Notes under the pieces: generated by a model
The model's database searches: none
The model's input: the letters and a program-made list of their open reading frames with translations, nothing else
Told to the model about the DNA's origin: nothing
In this document: positions 58,413 through 64,000 of the stretch, one piece after another
How positions within the stretch are numbered: the first letter of the stretch is position 1
Layout: every line of letters starts with the position of its first letter
Made by a program: the position numbers and the translations under genes
Assembly (NCBI RefSeq): GCF_958450345.1
Contig: NC_088783.1
Coordinates: 88,809,895 to 88,873,894 of the forward strand
Origin: Calliphora vicina
Taxonomy: Eukaryota; Arthropoda; Insecta; Diptera; Calliphoridae
Length of the DNA: 64,000 bases
Direction of reading: 5' to 3'

Positions 58413-58889
58413 TAAGAATAACTCTATTAAAAAATGGAATTTAACCCACTAACGTCCAAAAATTAACCCCCTTTGCAACCGTTAATGCAAACATAATACA
58501 TTGTGTTCATTCCTTTATTTTAATTATACTAAAACTTTTAGTAATTGCTTAAGTCTAATTCATTTTGTAAATTAAAATCACTTTCAATAATTTCATCGTC
58601 TTGGTGGCTAAAAAGAAATTCTTCCATGGAGTGATATGCTCAACTATAGACCGATCGCCATTAGGTGGTGTGATTAATTTTTATATGGAAGTTATTTATG
58701 TTGAATTTTATGAGTATACCAACATTTTTAAAAGATTTACGCACATTAAAGTAATTTTCGGAAGCGGGTCTTATATGGGAGCTATGTCTAATTATGGACC
58801 GATCATCATAAAATTAGGTGACATGAATTCCGTCATGAATTTCAGCACAAACTCATTGTACCCACTCCCTATGGTGGTGTAGGATATAC
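58413..58889 (-). repeat. Helentron-like family 2 fragment (58681-58889) and flank
   Basis: TTTTCGGAAGCGGGTCTTATATGGGAGCTATG and neighbouring text (58752-58800) match 62020-62060. The end CCCTATGGTGGTGTAGGATATA matches the 5' terminus of the family in inverse orientation. The microsatellite core and 3' end are missing. 58413-58680 is unclassified. Confidence 0.6.
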
Positions 58890-59244
58890 AAAATGTATTG
58901 TATATGCTTCTGTGCTTCATCTGACTACATTTTGTCAACTACATGTTTTTTTTTCTTTATTTGAATTTTCGTTAAGCCAAATTTCGAACAACTCCGGATT
59001 TTTTAAAACGCAATAACCTAAAAAAAATATGGTATTATTATTCTATTGAATGTAAATGGAAATTGCTTTATAACATTTCAATATATTCATTAGTGATTGA
59101 TTTCAATAGGCCGAAGTTACATTTTGAATACAGTCGCAACACTTTTAAGGTTATGTAAAAAAAAAGTCAAACAAATTTGTCACTTTTTTAAACAAAAAAC
59201 ATTAATACTTACATCAATTTATTGTTCTCCATTTTCACTTTCTT
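58890..59244. other. No recognisable feature
   Basis: A+T-rich sequence without gene or terminus. Confidence 0.5.
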
Positions 59245-59493
59245 CACAGAAAAAACAATATTTCAATTCAAACATTTATCACATATTGAACTGGTTTCAT
59301 TATTTAATGATTGAATCAAGTTTCATGTGCTCAAAAACAACATTTTCTGATATTATCTATAGAATTTTGAGTTTTGAATTTGATAATTTTGATATTTGAA
59401 TATACAATTTTCGTTATTGGTTGAACTTTAAATACAAAAATTATTGAATAGATAATTTTCGTAATTGAAAAAACAAAAAATAACAAAAATGTG
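59245..59493. mobile_element. Left-half copy of the CACAGAAAAAA MITE
   Basis: CACAGAAAAAACAATATTTC through GATAATTTTCGTAATTGAAA matches the left half of 11361-11949, stopping at its centre (TAACAAAAATGTG). It abuts a mariner transposase fragment directly. Confidence 0.8.
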
Positions 59494-59583
59494 CTTTTGG
59501 ATGAATCCTGCTTCCTGCAAACGTTTTGAAATTGCTGACTGAGAAGTTCCAAATGATTTCGCAAGCTCTTTTTTTATGCATTT
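59494..59583 (-). pseudogene. Mariner transposase helix-turn-helix fragment
   Basis: The minus strand reads KELAKSFGTSQSAISKRLQE followed by AGFIQK, the second helix-turn-helix of mariner transposases (family pattern ELAE.LGVSQ.A.SKRL...G.IQK). Upstream KEQYYVENA with a stop may belong to it. The rest of the enzyme is missing, and the half MITE sits exactly where the reading frame would continue. Confidence 0.65.
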
Positions 59584-59639
59584 TCAACATAATATTGTTC
59601 TTTAAAACTAGATATGAAATAAGTAGTTATTAGATTTAG

Positions 59640-59722
59640 AAAATCCAAAAAAGCGGGAATCCCGAGCGGAACGCGGGATTTCATGACTAAAAGCGGGACA
59701 ATCGGGACATTTGGCAACCCTA
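59640..59722 (-). repeat. hAT-type terminal fragment with CGGGAC motifs
   Basis: The complement begins TAGGGTTGCCAAATGTCCCG, then repeats CCCGC/CCCG motifs (AAGCGGGAATCCCG, GAACGCGGGATTTC on plus). TAGGGTTGCCA-like starts are typical of hAT ends. No partner terminus or duplication seen. Confidence 0.4.
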
Positions 59723-61759
59723 CTATAAATACAACAAATAATGTGTATAAAAACATTAAGAAGTCTTCTAAAAACTGGATATTTGCTAGGGAAATTCGGT
59801 TGTTTAACTTACATACTTTTCCATATATGAAAAATTTTAATTTTAAAACAGCCGACAGTAGTAAAGATGAAAAATCGTGTTTATAACCATAATAACGATC
59901 ATGTTATAAAAAACTTTCTGAAATGCAATTGGACTTTTCTGAAAGTCAAATGGAAAATTCTGAAATACATTTAGAAATTGGAAATGGTATTATTAATGCA
60001 TTCTTTATCTAATGACAACTACATACTTCTGTGAGTTCTTATGATCAATGAGTTATTAAAGTTGTTACTTGTAATTAGTTTTAGTGATATTAATGTAATC
60101 ATTTTAAGTACTTGCCTCTAATGATCAAATTTTTGCTGGGTAATAATGAAAGTTATTAAAATTGTTTACAAAAAAAAAAAAAACAACAAACGAGAAAACA
60201 AAAAAAAAACATATACTATGAATGAGCGATCATTATTATTTAAATTGTTCAATAATGTAAAATTCATTTTAGTTACTTGTTGCTAAAAGCGTGTTGGTTC
60301 AATTCTTAAATCGTAAAACTTTGTAGAAACTTTTTAGAAACGTAAAAATATCTAAACCCCCTCCAAACACTCACAGAGTAGCAACACCCTTGAGTCAACA
60401 ACCTGTTGCTTTCATTTTTTTATTCGTTTTTTTCCTGTCTTATAATATTTAATACAACATAAAAAACAAGGAAATTTTTCTTTATTTTCAGCCAAACAAA
60501 AAGTTTTTTTTTATAATTTTTTCTTGTTTAAATACGACCTTGAAATGTAATCGCTATATTCTCGCACCCTCTTCAAGTGTTTTTTATGAGTAAATAATTT
60601 ATGCGGCTGGTTGAAAAAAAAAATTTAAATAAAATACAAAAAAAATACATCCCGTCCCCCATTCTCACCAATTAGATACTCATTACGCAATCATTGCAGA
60701 CAGCAGGCAGACTTATTAAGCAAGGACGAACAAAAAATCATAATAAAATAAAAAAAATAAAAAGTGGGAACAAGAACAACAGCATAGAATAATAAACGAA
60801 CAAATTCAGACTCTCCTTCTAGTCGACATTACACTGCGACACCCATACAAAACTGCCAAACAAGGATAATAATGCTTAAAATTCTCTTAAAAAAATCAAG
60901 AAACAAATATAAAAAAAATTACTGAAAAATTAAACTGTTGCTTTTTTTTGTATGTATTTTCTAATTAAATAATTATTTGAACTTCTTTCATTCCTTTTTA
61001 TCGTTCTCCATTTATTCTTTGGTTCATTCATTCCTTCGTTTTCAATGCAATCGGCAAAAAAAAACTGAAAACTATAAAAAATCACAATTTACTTACTGAG
61101 TGCTGAGAATTTAACGGACTTTAATGAATCATCTAACAAACAAACTAACATTAGAACGAATGTATTTACTGCGAATGAATGAACAAATAAGTGACGTCAC
61201 AGAAGCATCATATTGTGATATGAGTACTCTTCAGAACTCACAGGACATTGAATCAAGTACGAGTATTTTCATTTTACCAACTACCTACTTAGGTGTAAAT
61301 GTGTGTATTTATGAAATTTTATGCATAAATTTAAAATTTTAATAAAACAATATTGTAAAAAATACAATGATTGGAAAAACATACAATGTTATCGATCTTT
61401 GAAAGCGATGATCTGTAAAATTGAAGTGTTGCAATATGTACATATTGAAGTAAATGGAAAAGAAACTCTTGAAGGAGATATTATCGAATAATTTCTTAAT
61501 CATTTAAATGCTTTTAGGTCTCATTTGGGGTTGAATCGTAATCAAATTATTGTATTTTTTAAATCAAAAGGTGTTGTATTCAGCACAATAAGGGTTAAAC
61601 ATTAATGAAATGAGACTTTGTATGTGTGTTAGCTAAAATGTAAAACAACTTGTATAAGAAGAAATTCGAAATCGCAATTGTGATTATGATTTATTTGATC
61701 AAAACACAAATTCCATCTAATTTTTAGAACGTTGTGATTGATACCTAATTAATTATAAA
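59723..61759. other. Low-repeat A+T-rich DNA, possible regulatory sequence
   Basis: This is one of the longer intervals without detectable transposon copies. It has poly-A tracts (60168-60182, 60200-60210), and a perfect TGACGTCA palindrome (CRE type) at 61192-61199 inside a 72-codon frame (61124-61342) without recognisable motif. I see no splice or promoter structure convincing enough to call a gene. Confidence 0.35.
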
Positions 61760-62336
61760 AACAAGTAAGAAAGTATGGTCGGTCAAGCCCGACCATATAA
61801 TACCCTACACTAAGTAAAAGAGCAAAAAAATGTTTCTTTTAAAATTTCAATAATTTATATTTTTGAGTGATTTTCGGAAGTGGGGTTATATGGGGGCTAT
61901 GACCAATTATGGACCGATCACCATGAAATTAGGTCATGTGATTTATGTCTATATTAAAGTTAACTATGTTGAATTTTGTGTGTTTACCAACATTTTTAAG
62001 CGATTTATGCACGTTAAAGTGATTTTCGGAAGCGAGTCTATATGGGAGCTATGACTAATTATGGACCGATCGTAACAAAATTTGGTGACATGAATTTTGT
62101 GTATATAAAACTTATTTGGAGTGGAATTTGTGGAGATACATATATAAATTAAACATTTATGACCGATAAAGTCAAATTTCGGGAGGACATTTGTATGGGG
62201 GCTAGGTGAAATAATGGACCGATTTCAGCCAGTTTCAATAGGCTTGGTCCTTGGGCCGAAAAAATAATATGTACCAAATTTGATCGAAATATCTTTAAAA
62301 TTGCGACCTGTACTCTGCGCACAAGGTTTACATGGA

Positions 62337-62374
<38 letters not shown>

Positions 62375-62545
62375 ACCAGACGGACGGACGGACGGACGGA
62401 CGGACGGACATCGCTTAATCGACTCAGAAAGTGATTCTAAGTCGATCGGTATACTTTAAGGTGGGTGTTAGACTAATATTTTTGGGCGTTACAAACATCT
62501 GCACAAACGCATAATACCCTCCCCACTATGGTGGTGTAGGGTATA
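61760..62545 (-). mobile_element. Helentron-like element, family 2, complete
   Basis: Inverse orientation: AACAAGTAAGAAAG, hairpin GGTCGGTCAAGCCCGACC, ATAATACCCTACAC, and at the far end GTGGTGTAGGGTATA. ATACCCTACAC and GTGTAGGGTAT are the subterminal inverted repeats. The core is a CAGC run (62336-62373) then a GGAC run (62380-62409). The block order is the same as in family 1 (24781) with different sequence apart from the AACAAGTAAG terminus. The 63-codon frame at 61863 is not conserved. Confidence 0.78.
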
Positions 62546-62832
62546 ATAAAACGAAAAACAAAAAATAATAAATCGTTTAAAACTACAGCTAGTTCTTTTT
62601 TCGTTGTGTCACAAAAATATCATGGTGATATTTTCAAGCTTGTCATCCCTCATAAAGTATATCCTTAGTTTAGTGTGAAAACATGCTAAGTGAAAATTTA
62701 GATTTTATTACAAAACTTTAGAATAAGTAAAATTACACTGTTTGCTTAAAAAACTTTACAATTATTTGGTTTTTTCTCGATGTTATACTGAGATATACAG
62801 AGTGTCTCAATCAAATGGAATTGAGTAAATAT
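62546..62832. other. No recognisable feature
   Basis: A+T-rich spacer between two transposons. Confidence 0.5.
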
Positions 62833-64000
62833 TAGGGTAATCGAAATATTGGATTTTTCTCTTGTTCGAATAAAACGAATAATTCGAATAAGAGATTTTA
62901 ACTTGTTCGAATAATTCGATCACACGTTTAAAATTAATCGAATTATTCGAATAAGAAAAACAAAAAATAACGTTAAAGTTAACAATTCAAGTACTGATAA
63001 TGTTAAAAAAGCATTCGAAAACAAAGTCCATCATTAAATTTTCATCAGAAATATTCTGATCAGATTAACTCCCGAACAATCTACAAACAATTGACTACCA
63101 AACCATGTAGTTTCCGTTTTGGAGCTATGCTTTAAAAAATTTGAGCTAGTTGAACATGATCCTGAATTCAAATACATTATAAACGTATTAAGATCTGTTT
63201 TATGTCGTTCATTAATTCGGGTTTCAAATTGTGTAACTAATTCTTTAGTAAATTAATTATTCACTATTTCTAAATTATTTATAACAAATTGTAGTCAAGC
63301 TCTATCAACGTTGCCGAATCTTTGCTTAATAAAGTGGTATTGGGGAATTACACAATAAAGGGAATATGTCCAAAGTTTGATATCATTGTCAGTGAACGTG
63401 GCTAATTTGAAGTCAGGCAGTGCATGATTGACGCATTTACAAATATGCAAAAAGTTATTTACCATGTTAGATAAAGATGTTCAACGATGTTCAAAATCAT
63501 GTATTAAATGAACTCCATGCTTTTCTTGAAACAAAACATTAGTTTGCAATATTTGTGTTTATCATTCGATTTATTAAATATTTTGCAACACTTATGTACG
63601 CGGTTAATAACATCACTTATATATGTACATATATTTTAAGATCATGGCCATCATCTATTTCAATGTAATCATTATAAATGTCATCCTCAATATCACTTTC
63701 GATGACCGTTTCAAAATCACATTCTCCATCACATTCAACTCTACTTTAATCTAAGTTAATATTTTGATTATTAATTGTGATTCTTCTAATATTTCTCCAG
63801 CTAAATAACAAATATTTTATTCCGTACCTTTTATTTTCATTAGTTCAAGTCCTAATTTAAAAATTTTGAAAGATTTGTTTTTAGAATTGTAACTTCTTGC
63901 AGTAATATTTATATATTTATAGAAGGAGCTATCGGAACACTCATCTACAGTGATCGAAAGTACCTTTGCCTTTAGTTATTTGTCGATTTTCAGAAACAAT
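62833..64000 (-). mobile_element. Inverse copy of the TAGGGT hAT relic, cut by the window end
   Basis: Starts TAGGGTAATCG and follows the complement of 10546-12560 to about position 10790 of that copy, where the window ends. It lacks the 589-bp MITE: the joint GGCAGTGCATGATTG near 63417-63431 is the uninterrupted site. It shares with copy 1 the stop codons after KGTE and NINLD and most frameshifts. Confidence 0.8.

Overview
The window looks like gene-poor intergenic or intronic DNA from a higher fly (Diptera, Brachycera, perhaps a calyptrate). The evidence is strong A+T richness, many TATG/CATA and CA microsatellites, DINE-1/Helentron-like elements with GTCT-type cores, a P-like element, jockey-type LINE pieces, and many Tc1/mariner, hAT, Helitron and TTAA-flanked elements. 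I found no intact host gene, tRNA or rRNA. Nearly every long open frame is transposon debris or repeat sequence. All classifications come from reading the sequence; no database search was run.

Layout. 1-4.9 kb: a jockey-like ORF2 fragment, unclassified repeats and microsatellites. 4.9-9 kb: a complete but dead Tc1 element with long terminal repeats (TIRs), a mariner-type transposase ruin, and a hAT element with a perfect 8-bp target duplication. 10.5-13.7 kb: a 2-kb hAT relic containing a palindromic MITE, then two adjacent short Helitrons with helicase remnants. 15-21.8 kb: mostly unclassified, with a 150-bp tandem duplication and a TA-flanked MITE inside another repeat. 21.9-26.1 kb: a Tc1 element filled with later insertions. 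27-31.3 kb: palindromic MITEs, a second Helentron-like family, a 31-bp minisatellite and two hAT MITEs with perfect target duplications.

31.3-38.5 kb is microsatellite-rich or featureless, with one TTAA-flanked MITE. 38.5-43.1 kb holds Helitron debris, a deleted Tc1 transposase, a Helentron-like element and a hAT element with three nested MITEs. 44.8-49.5 kb holds a CCGGTT-rich repeat interrupted by a TTAA MITE, a Helentron-like element whose core has grown to 223 CAGA units, and an unclassified TIR element. 50.9-55.6 kb holds another hAT copy, a 2.2-kb foldback and more Helentron/Helitron pieces. 57.4-58.4 kb is a deleted P-like element with 31-bp TIRs and a perfect 8-bp target duplication. 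The window ends in a Helentron-like element and a second, inverted copy of the 10.5-kb hAT relic.

The copies date one another. The second hAT copy gives the empty site for the MITE in the first. The 37.9-kb repeat gives the empty TA site for the MITE at 18.7 kb. The 55-kb repeat lacks the TTAA MITE present at 45.2 kb. The coding remnants are too damaged to act, so any mobility would have depended on enzymes supplied from elsewhere.
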